Assembly: GCA_024958715.1 (NCBI GenBank)
Contig: JANWUS010000012.1
Location: 62,001 to 126,000 of the forward strand
Direction of reading: 5' to 3'
Length of the DNA: 64,000 bases
Source of the DNA: Cyanobium sp. FGCU52
GTDB lineage: Bacteria > Cyanobacteriota > Cyanobacteriia > PCC-6307 > Cyanobiaceae
The position numbers and the translations under genes are program-made. Position 1 is the stretch's first letter, and every line of letters begins with the position of its first letter. Under the pieces are notes generated by a model. It did not search any database, was not told the DNA's origin, and was given only the letters and a program-made list of their open reading frames with translations. Shown here in pieces: positions 18,664-27,518 of this stretch.

Positions 18664-18885
18664 TCAGGTCAGATCCGCCGCTCGGGCAGGCTCGTCTTGG
18701 CGGATCAGCGGCAGTTCGATGTCCTCCGCTCCCGGGAAGCAGGCGCGGACGTGGTGATCACGCGCCGCGGCAAGGCTGTGGCCGGGGTGGTGCGGGAGAA
18801 GCCTGCTGGCCTGGCAGCCTCCGGCTGGGTGGAGCGGCTGCGCACGCTGCATGGCGATCAGCCGCACCAGCACCTCAGCGTTACA
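18664..18885 (+). pseudogene. Remnant of a Phd/YefM-type antitoxin
   Basis: On the plus strand one frame reads LVLADQRQFDVLRSREAG, then ADVVITRRGKAVAGVVRE and SGWVERLRTLHGDQP. The VVITRRGKAVA core is the hallmark of Phd antitoxins. There is no ATG at the expected position (only a TTG), the early part looks degraded, and the partner toxin gene that should follow on this strand is missing; instead the opposing relE ends there. It lies head-to-head with the VapC gene and so cannot be its ordinary upstream partner. Confidence 0.5.
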
Positions 18886-19159
18886 CCTCTCGACGGTGGA
18901 CGATCCGGATCACCTGCACCACCAGCAGCTGATCGTGCACGTCGTAGAGGATCCTGAAATCCCCGACCCGGATTCGGTAGACCCCCACTTCCCCCTTCAG
19001 CGAGACGCACCGTGGCGGCCGCGGATTTTCGGCCAGCAGGTCGATCGCGGCGCGGATGCGTTGCTGGTTGCGCCGCTGCAGCTGCGCCAGGGAACGAACG
19101 GCCTGCCGGGCAAGAACAACCTGGTGTCGACGCGCTGGAGAACCGCCATCCGGGGTCAT
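18881..19159 (-). CDS. RelE/ParE family toxin
   Basis: 92 residues. The family fold is seen in VVLARQAVRSLAQLQRRNQQ, RIRAAIDLLAENPRPPRC, KGEVGVYRIRVGDFRILYDV and VIRIVHRREV, the last two being the usual RelE core strands and C-terminal catalytic region. RelE-type toxins cleave ribosome-bound mRNA or poison gyrase. Its ATG overlaps the stop of the antitoxin gene by four bases (ATGA), as in typical two-gene operons. Confidence 0.9.
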   Translation of the reverse strand: MTPDGGSPARRHQVVLARQAVRSLAQLQRRNQQRIRAAIDLLAENPRPPRCVSLKGEVGVYRIRVGDFRILYDVHDQLLVVQVIRIVHRREV

Positions 19160-19407
19160 GTCAGACCCAGATCAGTCTTCACCTGTTCCCAGGGCACGTT
19201 GTCATCGTCTTCGCGCGCCTGGGTAAGGGCAGCGCGGTCGAGGGCGTCTTCCGCTGCCTCCACGAGATCCTCGAAGACCCGGTGATCCAAAACCACAGCA
19301 ACCGGTCTGCCGTGGCGTGTGAGCACCACCGGCTCGCCGCTGCGCTGGGCGGTCTCGATGACTTCAGAGAGATGGTCACGGGCCTGGCTGACGGTGATTT
19401 CACCCAT
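19156..19407 (-). CDS. Phd/YefM family antitoxin, partner of the adjacent RelE
   Basis: 83 residues from ATG 19407. The N-terminal DNA-binding part reads MGEITVSQARDHLSEVIETA with GEPVVLTRHGRPVAVVLDH, the Phd signature; the acidic C-terminus (EDDDNVPWEQVKTDLGL) should wrap the toxin. The frame is open further upstream but the extra residues are not family-like. A short inverted repeat sits 14 bases upstream and is a candidate autoregulatory operator. Confidence 0.92.
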   Translation of the reverse strand: MGEITVSQARDHLSEVIETAQRSGEPVVLTRHGRPVAVVLDHRVFEDLVEAAEDALDRAALTQAREDDDNVPWEQVKTDLGLT

Positions 19408-19421
19408 GCCGATCGAGCATC

Positions 19422-19434
19422 GTACAAAACGTAC
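19422..19434. promoter_or_regulatory. Candidate operator of the Phd-RelE operon
   Basis: GTAC-AAAAC-GTAC, an interrupted palindrome just upstream of the Phd start at 19407. Phd-family antitoxins commonly repress their own operon by binding such repeats. Based on position and symmetry only. Confidence 0.35.
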
Positions 19435-19506
19435 AATACAACCGGCTGCCTCAGGCGCGGGCGACAGGGGGAAAGGCGGCGATGGTGCGCCGATAGAGTG
19501 ATGTTT

Positions 19507-19520
19507 GATGCGATCGCATC
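19507..19520. promoter_or_regulatory. Perfect 14-bp palindrome before the VapB start; contains a HIP1 octamer
   Basis: GATGCGATCGCATC is a perfect palindrome two bases before the ATG at 19523. Its centre GCGATCGC is the cyanobacterial HIP1 octamer, so it may be a repeat rather than an operator; its place at the toxin-antitoxin promoter makes both readings possible. Confidence 0.35.
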
Positions 19521-19522
19521 CC

Positions 19523-19765
19523 ATGCGCACCACCCTTCAGATCGACGACGACGTGATGCAGGCGGCCCGTGTGCTGGCGCGCCGGCATGGCAGCTCCCTG
19601 GGTGCCGTGATCAGCGCCCTGGCCCGCCGTGCTCTCAGCACCCCCCATGCACATGCGGCCATGGGGCAGCAACTGCGCAACGGGTTGCCGCTGCTCCCCG
19701 TTCAGCCCCAGGGGGCACCGGTGGACCTGGAGTTGGTGAACAGCCTGCGCGATGAACTGCGGTGA
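19523..19765 (+). CDS. VapB-type (ribbon-helix-helix) antitoxin
   Basis: 80 residues from ATG 19523. The N-terminus MRTTLQIDDDVMQAARVLA with RRHGSSLGAVISALARRAL is a ribbon-helix-helix dimerisation and DNA-binding module; the Pro/Val-rich tail would bind the toxin. The stop overlaps the GTG start of the PIN toxin by four bases. The operon diverges from Phd-RelE, with about 115 bases between the two starts. Confidence 0.9.
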   Translation: MRTTLQIDDDVMQAARVLARRHGSSLGAVISALARRALSTPHAHAAMGQQLRNGLPLLPVQPQGAPVDLELVNSLRDELR

Positions 19766-20208
19766 GCGCAGCGCTGCTGGATGTGAATGTGCTGATCGCC
19801 CTCATGGATCCGCGCCATGTGCACCATGAGCTGGCCCACAGTTGGTTTGCCGGTTCCGCACCCAGCGCCTGGGCCACCTGCCCGATCACCGAGAACGCCG
19901 TGCTGCGCATCCTGGGGCACCCCCGTTACCCCAACAGCCCCGGTCCGCCGGCGGTGGTGGCCCCTTTGCTGCAGGGGTTGCTGGCCCATTCCCGCCATCG
20001 GTTCTGGCCCGATGACCTGAGCCTTCTCACTGGCACAGTCGTGAGGCACGAACGGCTGCTGGATTCCGCTCAGCTCACGGATGCCTACCTGCTGGCCCTG
20101 GCGGTGCATCACGCAGGCACGCTGGTCACCCTGGATCGTCGCCTGCAGGGGGATGGGGTGCGGGGTGGGGCTGAAGCGTTGGTGGTGCTCCAGGAGGGTG
20201 AGGTCTGA
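19762..20208 (+). CDS. VapC-type PIN-domain toxin
   Basis: 148 residues, GTG start at 19762 coupled to the antitoxin stop. It has the PIN acidic residues in ALLDVNVLIALMDP (first Asp), PITENAVLRIL (Glu) and QLTDAYLLALAVHHAG plus LVTLDRRL (late Asp residues). Members of this subgroup cleave structured RNA such as tRNA or rRNA; the target is unknown here. All catalytic positions appear intact, so the pair with the preceding antitoxin is likely functional. Confidence 0.92.
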   Translation: MSAALLDVNVLIALMDPRHVHHELAHSWFAGSAPSAWATCPITENAVLRILGHPRYPNSPGPPAVVAPLLQGLLAHSRHRFWPDDLSLLTGTVVRHERLLDSAQLTDAYLLALAVHHAGTLVTLDRRLQGDGVRGGAEALVVLQEGEV

Positions 20209-20252
20209 AAGCAGTCAGCTCTCCTGCCAGGGATTGGGCAGCTGCTCCACGC

Positions 20253-20450
20253 TTGAAGCAGCTCGGTTACTCCATCAGCGACGGCCTGGTGGCCGCTTTG
20301 CTCGCCGACACCAGCGGGATCCACGAACGGCCTGTGGAGACTGGCCAGCCCGCGGCCCTGGCCCTCGGGGCCGGCAGCTTCAAGGGCCGATAGAACAACG
20401 TGGATCTGGCCTCTTTCGAGACCCTGGGCAGGAAGCAGGCCGAGCGCTGA
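20253..20450 (+). pseudogene. Possible small decayed gene interrupted by an amber codon
   Basis: One plus-strand frame reads LKQLGYSISDGLVAALLADT and SGIHERPVETGQPAALA up to a TAG at 20391, then continues NNVDLASFETLGRKQAER to a TGA at 20448. The composition looks like protein, but I do not recognise it and there is no ATG. It may be a remnant left between the toxin-antitoxin pair and the carotenoid oxygenase gene. Confidence 0.2.
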
Positions 20451-20481
20451 TCGTTCGATCTCAGCGCTGCCCTGCCGATGC

Positions 20482-21981
20482 TCAGGCCGCCACAAAACTC
20501 CCATGAAGCCCGTAGGGAATCGCCAGCGGCAGCTCCACCACCGCCACCTCGGCCATCGAGGCGGCATCGAGGATCACCAGGTCGCTGGCGCAGCGCGCCC
20601 CGTTCCACACCACACAGAGCAGCCAGCCGTCGTCCTCGGCAGCGGCGCCGGGGCGCGGCACCATCACCGGCTCGGACACGAAGCCCCGTGGCGCCGCGCT
20701 CCACACCCGCCGCTCGCCGCTGGCCAGATCCAGCTTCATCAGGGCCTGCAGCGGATCGTTGCCCCGCTCCCGCTCGGCCACCGCCATCCAGCCGTAGCGG
20801 GCCGGCAGGCCCTGGCGCGCCGGGTTCACCATCGCGAATTCGCAGCAGCGCTCGTTCAGCCGTTCGGAGCTGACGGATCCCGTGGCCAGGTTCAGGCGGC
20901 AGCGCACCAGCTGCCCCTCGGGGATGGTGTCGAAATCGATCGCACGGAAATCGGTGTCGGGACCGATCGAGGGGAAATCGGCGTAGAAGATGCTGTCGAC
21001 CACCACCTCGTCGCCCTCCTGGAAGGCGTTGAGGTGGTGGAACACAAAACCCTCCGGGGCCTCGAAGATCCGCGGCGGCTCGCCGGCATGGGCCCCGCCC
21101 TCGCGCGGGATCAGCCAGAAGGAGCCGCGGGCTCCCGGCTTTGATTTGAGGCACTGGGCAGCCCCCGCCTGGCCGAGCAGGTAGGGGAGCGGCTGGAAGG
21201 CGATGGCGTTCTGCAGGAACACGGCCCAGTCGGGGGTGAGGGCGAAGTCGTGCAGGAAGGCGAAGCCCGGGAAGGTGTCGCGGCGCTCGCTCAGCAGGCT
21301 GCCCGCCTCGGGCCCGTCGGTGGCGAACTCCATCAGCCGGATCGTGCTGCGGGGGCCGCTCTTCACCCCGAAGGTGACCATGCGCGGGGCGCCGTGATGG
21401 CCCGGATCGAAGCGGGGATGGGCGCTGAAGGCCTCACCGGGCTTCAGCAGCCCGCCAAGGCGCGAGAGGCCGCGGGTTTCGAGGGTGTCGGGATCGAGCG
21501 CATGGGGCTCGGCCGCCTCCCACAGCGCCAGCAGCTGATCACCCAGACGCACCACGTGGGTGTTGGCGATGTTCTTGAGCCGGAGGTCGAAGGCGTTGGC
21601 CAGCCAGCCGCCGGGCTTGGCCGTGCCGAACACGCCCCTGTAGAGGTAGCGGCCTGCGGTCTCCTCGGCCTGCCAGCCCTCGGTGCGCACGAAGCGGTTG
21701 CGCAACTGCACGCGGCCGGCGTCGAAGCGCAGGGCTGTGATCATGCCGTCGCCGTCGAAGGGATGGTGCACCCAGTGGCCACCACGCTCCAGCCGGCCCG
21801 GGCCGTTGCGATAGAGGGTTCCCTTAAGGGCGGCGGGCACCTCGCCCCGCGCGGCCGTGAGGGGAACGTCGTCGAGTTCGACGGTGACGTTGCGGAAGGC
21901 GCTGGCCCAGTCGGCCCGGTCGTAGGCGGGGCCAGCCTCCGAGCTACCTGAGGCGGGGTCACGCAGGGGAGCGACGGTCAT
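20482..21981 (-). CDS. Carotenoid (apocarotenoid) cleavage oxygenase
   Basis: 499 residues, RPE65/CCD family; close in size to cyanobacterial ACO/Diox1, which cuts apocarotenals to retinal using non-haem iron. The four iron-ligand histidines are visible: H188 (FSAHPRFDP), H244 (FAFLHDFALT), H315 or H316 (FVFHHLNAF) and H493 near the C-terminus (YGLHGSF). Other landmarks are YRNGPGRLERGG and HPFDGDGMI. It is probably a backbone gene and lies beside the accessory toxin-antitoxin patch. Substrate preference cannot be read from sequence. Confidence 0.93.
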   Translation of the reverse strand: MTVAPLRDPASGSSEAGPAYDRADWASAFRNVTVELDDVPLTAARGEVPAALKGTLYRNGPGRLERGGHWVHHPFDGDGMITALRFDAGRVQLRNRFVRTEGWQAEETAGRYLYRGVFGTAKPGGWLANAFDLRLKNIANTHVVRLGDQLLALWEAAEPHALDPDTLETRGLSRLGGLLKPGEAFSAHPRFDPGHHGAPRMVTFGVKSGPRSTIRLMEFATDGPEAGSLLSERRDTFPGFAFLHDFALTPDWAVFLQNAIAFQPLPYLLGQAGAAQCLKSKPGARGSFWLIPREGGAHAGEPPRIFEAPEGFVFHHLNAFQEGDEVVVDSIFYADFPSIGPDTDFRAIDFDTIPEGQLVRCRLNLATGSVSSERLNERCCEFAMVNPARQGLPARYGWMAVAERERGNDPLQALMKLDLASGERRVWSAAPRGFVSEPVMVPRPGAAAEDDGWLLCVVWNGARCASDLVILDAASMAEVAVVELPLAIPYGLHGSFVAA

Positions 21982-22065
21982 CAGAACGCGAAAGGGGGAG
22001 ACCGGCGATAGCCGGCTCCCCCATCATCACGTAACGGAGTGTGACGCCGCGAGCGGAGCGGGCCC

Positions 22066-22233
22066 TCAGCCCTGGCAGGGGCGCTCGGCGGGCTCGCAGG
22101 GAGGCACCACGGTGGCGCAGGGGGCGGCGGCGGTCTTGGCGGCGGGGGTGCAGGGGGGCTCGGCGGCCCGGGCGGGCGCACCCAGCACGGCCATCAGGCC
22201 GAGCGCGGCGGCAGGAAGCAGGAGGCGTGGCAT
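22066..22233 (-). CDS. Small cysteine-containing exported peptide
   Basis: 55 residues from ATG 22233. A signal peptide (MPRLLLPAAALGLMAVLGAP, then ARA) is followed by a short mature part with four cysteines (PPCTP, APCATV, PPCEP, RPCQG). Spacing is regular and Pro-rich. No family recognised. The reading frame is short and GC-rich, so a real gene is likely but not certain. Confidence 0.5.
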   Translation of the reverse strand: MPRLLLPAAALGLMAVLGAPARAAEPPCTPAAKTAAAPCATVVPPCEPAERPCQG

Positions 22234-22301
22234 GGCACCAGCGTGAAGCAGAACCGCAAGCGTAGCGACGACCGAGGAAACCCACAGTTCCCAGGCCACC
22301 C

Positions 22302-23465
22302 ATGGGGGCTGTCAGGATTGCGGGCCGTATCGCTGGACGTTCCGTGCCGCAGCAACTGTCCGGGGATGCCCTCGCGGCCATCGCCGGGCGGTTCCGGCTG
22401 CCGGGTGCGGTGCGCTCGGTCGAGCCACTGGGCAGCGGCAACGTCAACGCCACTTACCTGGTCACGGTGGAGGGGGAGCACGGGACGGTCAGGTTCGTGC
22501 TGCAGCGGATCAACGGCCATGTGTTCCGCCGCCCCGACCTGGTGATGCGCAACATCCAGGCCCTGGGCGAGCATCTGGCGCAGCGGCCCGAGCGCCTCGC
22601 CCCCGGGCCGGATGGCAGCCGCTGGGAGCTGCCGCTGGTGGTTCCGGTGCACCAGGGCGACGATCCCTGGGTGGAGGAGGAGGGGGCCTGCTGGCGCACC
22701 CTCACCTTCCTGGAGAACGCCCGCTCGCTCGATGTGATCGACGATCCCGCCACCGCCCGCGAGGTGGGCTGGGGCCTGGGCCGCTTTCACCACCTGATCC
22801 ACGACCTGCCGGCGGAGCGGCTCGCCGACACCCTCGAAGGCTTCCATGTCACCCCCACCTACCTGCGGGCCTTCCATCAGGTGCGCGCGGCCAGCCGGGT
22901 GCCCCACACCCCGCAGTTGCAAGGTGCCCTGGCCTTCGTGGCGGAACGGGAAGCCATCTGCTCGGTGCTCGAGGACGCCAGGGCCGCCGGCCGGCTGCGG
23001 GAGCGGCCGATCCATGGCGATCCGAAGGTGAACAACGTGATGCTCGATGCCGCCAGCGGCCGGGCCATCGGTCTGGTGGATCTGGACACGGTGAAGCCGG
23101 GCCTGATCCACTACGACATCGGCGACTGCCTCCGCTCCGGCTGCAACCGGCTCGGCGAGGAAACCACCGACCTGGCGGCCGTGGCCTTCGACCTTGCGCT
23201 GTGCGAAGCGATCCTGGAGGGCTACCTGGCGGCGGCGGGCTCGATGCTGGAGCCGGCCGAGCTGGAGCACATCTACGACGCGGCGCGGCTGATCAGCTTC
23301 GAGCTCGGGCTGCGCTTCCTGAGCGACCACCTCGCCGGCAACGTCTACTTCCGGGCCGAGGACCCGGAGCACAACCTCCGGCGGGCCCTGGTGCAGTTCC
23401 AGCTCACCGAGAGCATCGAGGCCCAGGAGAGCGCGATCCGCTCGCTCGTGGAGCGGCTGGCCTGA
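22302..23465 (+). CDS. Aminoglycoside phosphotransferase-fold kinase, sugar-kinase-like
   Basis: 387 residues. The APH fold is evident: GSGNVNATYLVTV as nucleotide loop, the hinge region FLENARSLDVIDD, the catalytic IHGDPKVNNVMLD (about 236-248) and VDLDTVKPG (metal Asp). Closest in style to N-acetylhexosamine 1-kinase-like proteins, which start salvage of amino sugars, but choline or homoserine kinase-like roles are not excluded. The 3' neighbour begins four bases after its stop. Confidence 0.8.
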   Translation: MGAVRIAGRIAGRSVPQQLSGDALAAIAGRFRLPGAVRSVEPLGSGNVNATYLVTVEGEHGTVRFVLQRINGHVFRRPDLVMRNIQALGEHLAQRPERLAPGPDGSRWELPLVVPVHQGDDPWVEEEGACWRTLTFLENARSLDVIDDPATAREVGWGLGRFHHLIHDLPAERLADTLEGFHVTPTYLRAFHQVRAASRVPHTPQLQGALAFVAEREAICSVLEDARAAGRLRERPIHGDPKVNNVMLDAASGRAIGLVDLDTVKPGLIHYDIGDCLRSGCNRLGEETTDLAAVAFDLALCEAILEGYLAAAGSMLEPAELEHIYDAARLISFELGLRFLSDHLAGNVYFRAEDPEHNLRRALVQFQLTESIEAQESAIRSLVERLA

Positions 23466-23469
23466 GCCG

Positions 23470-24018
23470 ATGACCCGTTCCGCTCCCGGTCCCCAGCTGC
23501 TGGTGCCGTTCGGCGACGATCCGGCCGCAGCCCCGTTCCGCCTCGAGGCCACGGCCCACCGCCAGGGCGCCAGCCTGCAGCTCCACTACGACCTGCGGGG
23601 TCCCCTCGAGACTTTGCGCCTACCGGCTCCGGCACAGGCCCCCGAACGCCGCGACGGCCTGTGGGAAGGCACCTGCTTCGAGGCCTTCCTGGCCGAAGCC
23701 GGCGCCGAGGGCTACCGGGAGCTCAACCTCTCGCCGTCCGGCCACTGGAACCTCTACCGCCTCAACGGCTACCGCCGGGGACTGAGGCCCGATCCATTGG
23801 TGGAGGCCCTACCGTTCCAGCGCACGGAGGCCGCGGACCATCTGCAGCTGGAGCTGACCCTCGACCTGACTCCTTTTGCGCTGGCGCAGGCCCCGCTGGA
23901 ACTGGCTCTCACCACCGTGCTCCAGCACAGCGACGGAAGCTGCAGCTTCCTGGCCCTCACCCATCCGGGTGCGGAGGCCGACTTCCACCGCCGCGACGGC
24001 TTCCTGCTACGCCTCTGA
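23470..24018 (+). CDS. DOMON-like domain protein of unknown function
   Basis: 182 residues. Alternating beta-strand pattern with [52 protein letters not shown] and [18 protein letters not shown]. This matches small cyanobacterial DOMON-like proteins (a beta-sandwich that in other families binds haem or sugar); no haem ligands are certain here. It is coupled to the phosphotransferase and converges on hisB with a 12-base overlap. Confidence 0.7.
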   Translation: MTRSAPGPQLLVPFGDDPAAAPFRLEATAHRQGASLQLHYDLRGPLETLRLPAPAQAPERRDGLWEGTCFEAFLAEAGAEGYRELNLSPSGHWNLYRLNGYRRGLRPDPLVEALPFQRTEAADHLQLELTLDLTPFALAQAPLELALTTVLQHSDGSCSFLALTHPGAEADFHRRDGFLLRL

Positions 24019-24627
24019 GCCCACCGGGGCGCCCGCCCGCTCCAGCACCCCCTTGCTGCTGGGCACGGCACCGGCGCGGCGGGGATCCACCTCCACCGCC
24101 AGGCGCAGGGCGCGGGCGAAGGCCTTGAAGCAGGCTTCCACGATGTGATGGGAATTGACCCCATCGAGCTGGCGGATATGGAGGGTGAGGCCAGCGTTGT
24201 TGGCCACGGCCACGAAGAACTCCTTCACCAGTTCGGTGTCGTAGGTGCCGATGCGCTGGGCCGGGATCGTGAGGCCGTAGCTCAGGTGGGGCCGGCCGCT
24301 GCAGTCGAGCGCCACCTGCACCAGCGCCTCATCGAGCGGGGCGACGAAATGGCCGAAGCGGTGAATGCCGCGCCGATCCCCAAGGGCCTGGGCGAGGGCC
24401 TGGCCCACGGCGATGCCCACGTCTTCATTCGTGTGATGGTCGTCGATGTGGGTGTCACCCACGGCGCTGATCTCCAGATCCAGCAGGCCGTGGCTGGCGA
24501 GCTGGTGGAGCATGTGGTCGAGGAAGGGCACCCCGGTGGCCACCTGGCAGCGGCCGGTGCCGTCGAGAGAGAGGCTCACGCGCACGTCGGTCTCGCCGGT
24601 GACGCGGTGGATGGTGCCGGTGCGCAT
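24007..24627 (-). CDS. hisB: Imidazoleglycerol-phosphate dehydratase
   Basis: 206 residues. Catalyses the sixth step of histidine synthesis with a di-manganese centre. The metal-binding repeats are seen: [27 protein letters not shown], and the second-half [16 protein letters not shown], plus the SSKGVLE tail. As I recall, marine picocyanobacteria place hisB next to fabI; here about 7.8 kb of accessory DNA separates them. Confidence 0.96.
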   Translation of the reverse strand: MRTGTIHRVTGETDVRVSLSLDGTGRCQVATGVPFLDHMLHQLASHGLLDLEISAVGDTHIDDHHTNEDVGIAVGQALAQALGDRRGIHRFGHFVAPLDEALVQVALDCSGRPHLSYGLTIPAQRIGTYDTELVKEFFVAVANNAGLTLHIRQLDGVNSHHIVEACFKAFARALRLAVEVDPRRAGAVPSSKGVLERAGAPVGSEA

Positions 24628-24744
24628 GGGTGCGGTCTCCGGGGGGCGCCGCTGGGGGCGCGGGCTGCAACAGTCCCGATCATGGCGAAGCGGGAGGCGA
24701 GCTACCGCAACCGCCTTAGCCTGAGCCCCTGCCGCCCCGGGGAG

Positions 24745-25404
24745 ATGACGCTGGCCCCACTCCCTGCCGAGTCCCAGGCTCCAGAGGCCGGCCTGTCGCC
24801 CCTGCTCCTGCCCCTGGATCTACGCCTCAGCCCCGAGCAGTTCGCTCTGGTGTGCGCAGCCAACCCCGAGGCGGTGCTGGAACTGGCGGCCGATGGCCAA
24901 CTGATCGCGATGACCCCAACCGGCGGCGACACCAGCGCCCGCAACAACGCCTTGGCCTACCAGCTCGGGCACTGGGCTCGCAGGCAGGGCGGCTGGAAGG
25001 TGTTCGACAGTTCCGGCGGCTTTCGCCTGCCCGATGGCTCCGTGCTCAGCCCCGATGCTTCCGTGGTGCGCGAAGACCGCTGGCAGTCCCTCACCCCCGA
25101 GCAGCGCCGGGGCTTTCCGCCCCTGTGCCCCGATCTGGTGATCGAACTGGCGAGCCCCAGCGACGACGGCCCCCGTGGCAAGACAGCCCTGCGCCGCAAG
25201 ATGGCCGCCTATCTGGCCAACGGCGCCCGGCTGGGCTGGCTGCTGTTCCCTGAGCAGCGGGCGGTGGAGGTGTGGCGGGCGGGTGAGCCGGCGGCGCCTG
25301 GGGGCCAGGGGTTCACCGAGCGGCTGGAGAACCCCGACGTGCTCGACGGCGGCGAGGCCTTCTCTGGGCTGCGGCTGGAGCTGGCGGAACTCTGGGCGGT
25401 GTGA
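24745..25404 (+). CDS. Uma2 family endonuclease-fold protein
   Basis: 219 residues from ATG 24745, with GGGGAG immediately before it; the frame is open further back but only antisense to hisB. Uma2 (DUF820) proteins have a PD-(D/E)XK nuclease fold and are very abundant in cyanobacteria. Here the motif is LSPDASVV...[13 protein letters not shown] followed by the helix [20 protein letters not shown] and [12 protein letters not shown]. Its stop overlaps the GTG start of hsdM by four bases, so it is the first gene of the restriction operon. Direct role in restriction is not established. Confidence 0.88.
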   Translation: MTLAPLPAESQAPEAGLSPLLLPLDLRLSPEQFALVCAANPEAVLELAADGQLIAMTPTGGDTSARNNALAYQLGHWARRQGGWKVFDSSGGFRLPDGSVLSPDASVVREDRWQSLTPEQRRGFPPLCPDLVIELASPSDDGPRGKTALRRKMAAYLANGARLGWLLFPEQRAVEVWRAGEPAAPGGQGFTERLENPDVLDGGEAFSGLRLELAELWAV

Positions 25405-27518
25405 GCCAGCGTCAGTCCTGGAGCGGCCGCAAGAATGGGCGGAAGCAACCCAACCCCGTGGTCGACTCCACGAACTTCACCACATCCGAAGCAAGCGACG
25501 AGGACCTGGGCGACCTGCTGCTGGAGGTGCTCCCCCCTGATGGCGGCACCATCGGGAACCTGTCCGCCCGGGAGGCACTGGGGCGGGCAGCGGGTCGTCG
25601 GATCAGCGAGGAGGAGTACGAGGCGGTCAAGGACAAGGCGCTGGGTCTGGGTCTGGTGGTGAAGGGTCGTGGGCGTGGTGGATCCCTTGCCCTGGCGGAA
25701 GGGATCCCTGGCGGCACCCGCTACGAAGCACCCTCCGCACCCACCACCCGCCGCACCACTGGAGGCAATGGGGCCAGCCCCGAACCCGCCTTCCAGATCG
25801 GCCAGAAGCTGACGCTCAGCCAGCTGGAGTCGTTCCTGTGGAAGAGCGCCGACATCCTGCGGGGCAGCATGGATGCCTCGGAATTCAAGGACTACATCTT
25901 CGGGATGCTGTTCCTGAAGCGGCTGTCGGATGCGTTTGAGGAGGCCCGGGAGGGCGTGATCCGGTATTACCTGGATCGGGGCAAGACCCAGGAGCAAGCG
26001 GAAAACCTGGCGGAGGACCAGGACGAGTACACCAAGGCGTTCTATGTGCCTGAGCGAGCGAGGTGGAGCAACCTCAAGGACCTGAAGCACGATATCGGTG
26101 ATGCCCTGAACAAAGCCACCGAGGCGATTGAAGAGCAGAACCCCGTTCTGGAGGGCGTGCTGATTGCGATTGACTTCAACAACAAAAACAAACTCAACGA
26201 CCGCAAACTCAGAGACCTGCTCTCCCACTACTCCACCTTCAGGTTGAGAAATGAGGACTTTGAGCGTCCTGACCTCCTGGGTGCTGCTTACGAGTACCTG
26301 ATCAAGATGTTCGCTGACTCAGCGGGCAAGAAGGGAGGAGAGTTCTTCACCCCACCCCAGGTGGTGAAACTGCTGGTGTCACTGATCAAACCTCATGCAG
26401 GGATGACGGTGCTGGATCCGACCTGTGGTTCAGGGGGGATGCTGCTCCAGTCCAGGAACTACCTGGCAACGCACGGGGAGAACGAGAACAACATTCAGTT
26501 GTTCGGTCAGGAGATGAACCTGAGCACCTGGGCGATCTGCAAACTCAACATGTTCCTGCACGGGTTCTTCAATGCAGACATTCGCAAGGGAGACACCCTG
26601 GGCGAACCGCAGCATGTGGAGCATGGAGAACTGATGCGGTTTGATCGGGTGATCGCCAACCCACCCTTCTCCTTGAAGAACTGGGGTCGGGAACTGGCGG
26701 AACACGATGGGTATGGCAGGTATCGCTACGGCATTCCTCCCAAGGATGCAGGAGACCTGGCATTCGTTCAACACATGATCGCCTCACTGAACCAGCAAGG
26801 CGTCATGGGTGTGGTGGTGCCGCACGGGGTCCTGTTCCGTGGTGGTCAGGAAGGTGAGATCCGCAAGGGAATCCTGGAAGAGGATCTGGTGGAAGCAGTA
26901 ATCGGTCTGCCGTCAGGGTTGTTCTATGGCACGGGCATCCCTGCAGCACTTCTGATCATCAACAAGAACAAGGCACTGGAGCGTCGTGGGAAGGTGCTCT
27001 TCATCAACGCTGAACTGGACTACCAGGAGGGCAAGAACCAGAACCTGCTGAGAGACCAGGACATCGAGAAGGTGGTGGGATGCTTTGACGCCTACAACGA
27101 AATCAAGCGGTTCTCACGGGTGGTGCCTCTGGAGGAGATTCGGGAGAACGACCACAACCTGAACATTCGTCGCTACGCAGACACCTCACCACCTCCTGAA
27201 CCCTTTGATGTACGGGGCATCCTTCATGGTGGGGTGCCGATCAAGGAAATTCAGAGCGAGTACATCCAGGAGATCCTCGAAGGATTTGATGTGAGCGTAG
27301 TTCTGGTCCCCAAGGATGCGGAGTATCTGAAGTTTCGGGATGACATTCAAGAGAAGTCCCAGATCCGTCAGCACCTGGGGGATGCTTCTGATGCAGTGAT
27401 TCAGCAGTTTGAGCGGTGGTGGGACAAGTACGGGGTCTCACTCGCTCAGATTGATGCCGAGGTCAAGGAAGCAGAAGCAGTGATGCACGGGTTCCTGAAG
27501 GAGTTAGGATATGAATGA
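25401..27518 (+). CDS. hsdM: Type I restriction-modification system methyltransferase subunit HsdM
   Basis: 705 residues, GTG start coupled to uma2. Residues about 30-100 look like a small winged-helix-like domain (DLLLEVLPPDGGTIGNL, ISEEEYEAVKDKALGLGLVV). The HsdM helical domain starts at LSQLESFLWKSADILRG. The N6-adenine methylase core has GGEFFTPPQVV (about 311), motif I DPTCGSGG (338-345) and motif IV NPPF (420-423). With HsdS it methylates adenine; with HsdR it restricts. Codon and base composition become more AT-rich from about 26000 onward. Its stop overlaps hsdS by eight bases. Confidence 0.95.
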   Translation: MSQRQSWSGRKNGRKQPNPVVDSTNFTTSEASDEDLGDLLLEVLPPDGGTIGNLSAREALGRAAGRRISEEEYEAVKDKALGLGLVVKGRGRGGSLALAEGIPGGTRYEAPSAPTTRRTTGGNGASPEPAFQIGQKLTLSQLESFLWKSADILRGSMDASEFKDYIFGMLFLKRLSDAFEEAREGVIRYYLDRGKTQEQAENLAEDQDEYTKAFYVPERARWSNLKDLKHDIGDALNKATEAIEEQNPVLEGVLIAIDFNNKNKLNDRKLRDLLSHYSTFRLRNEDFERPDLLGAAYEYLIKMFADSAGKKGGEFFTPPQVVKLLVSLIKPHAGMTVLDPTCGSGGMLLQSRNYLATHGENENNIQLFGQEMNLSTWAICKLNMFLHGFFNADIRKGDTLGEPQHVEHGELMRFDRVIANPPFSLKNWGRELAEHDGYGRYRYGIPPKDAGDLAFVQHMIASLNQQGVMGVVVPHGVLFRGGQEGEIRKGILEEDLVEAVIGLPSGLFYGTGIPAALLIINKNKALERRGKVLFINAELDYQEGKNQNLLRDQDIEKVVGCFDAYNEIKRFSRVVPLEEIRENDHNLNIRRYADTSPPPEPFDVRGILHGGVPIKEIQSEYIQEILEGFDVSVVLVPKDAEYLKFRDDIQEKSQIRQHLGDASDAVIQQFERWWDKYGVSLAQIDAEVKEAEAVMHGFLKELGYE

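Noticed and set aside
18664-18873. Minus-strand frame as antitoxin of the VapC at 18217
   Set aside because: Its end (EDIELPLIRQDEPARAADL) has the flavour of an antitoxin tail, but the rest shows no DNA-binding motif, while the plus strand gives a clear Phd core in the same place. Kept only as a weak alternative.
24145-24744. N-terminal extension of the Uma2 protein
   Set aside because: It is antisense to hisB and not Uma2-like; the ATG at 24745 with an adjacent GGGGAG fits the family length.
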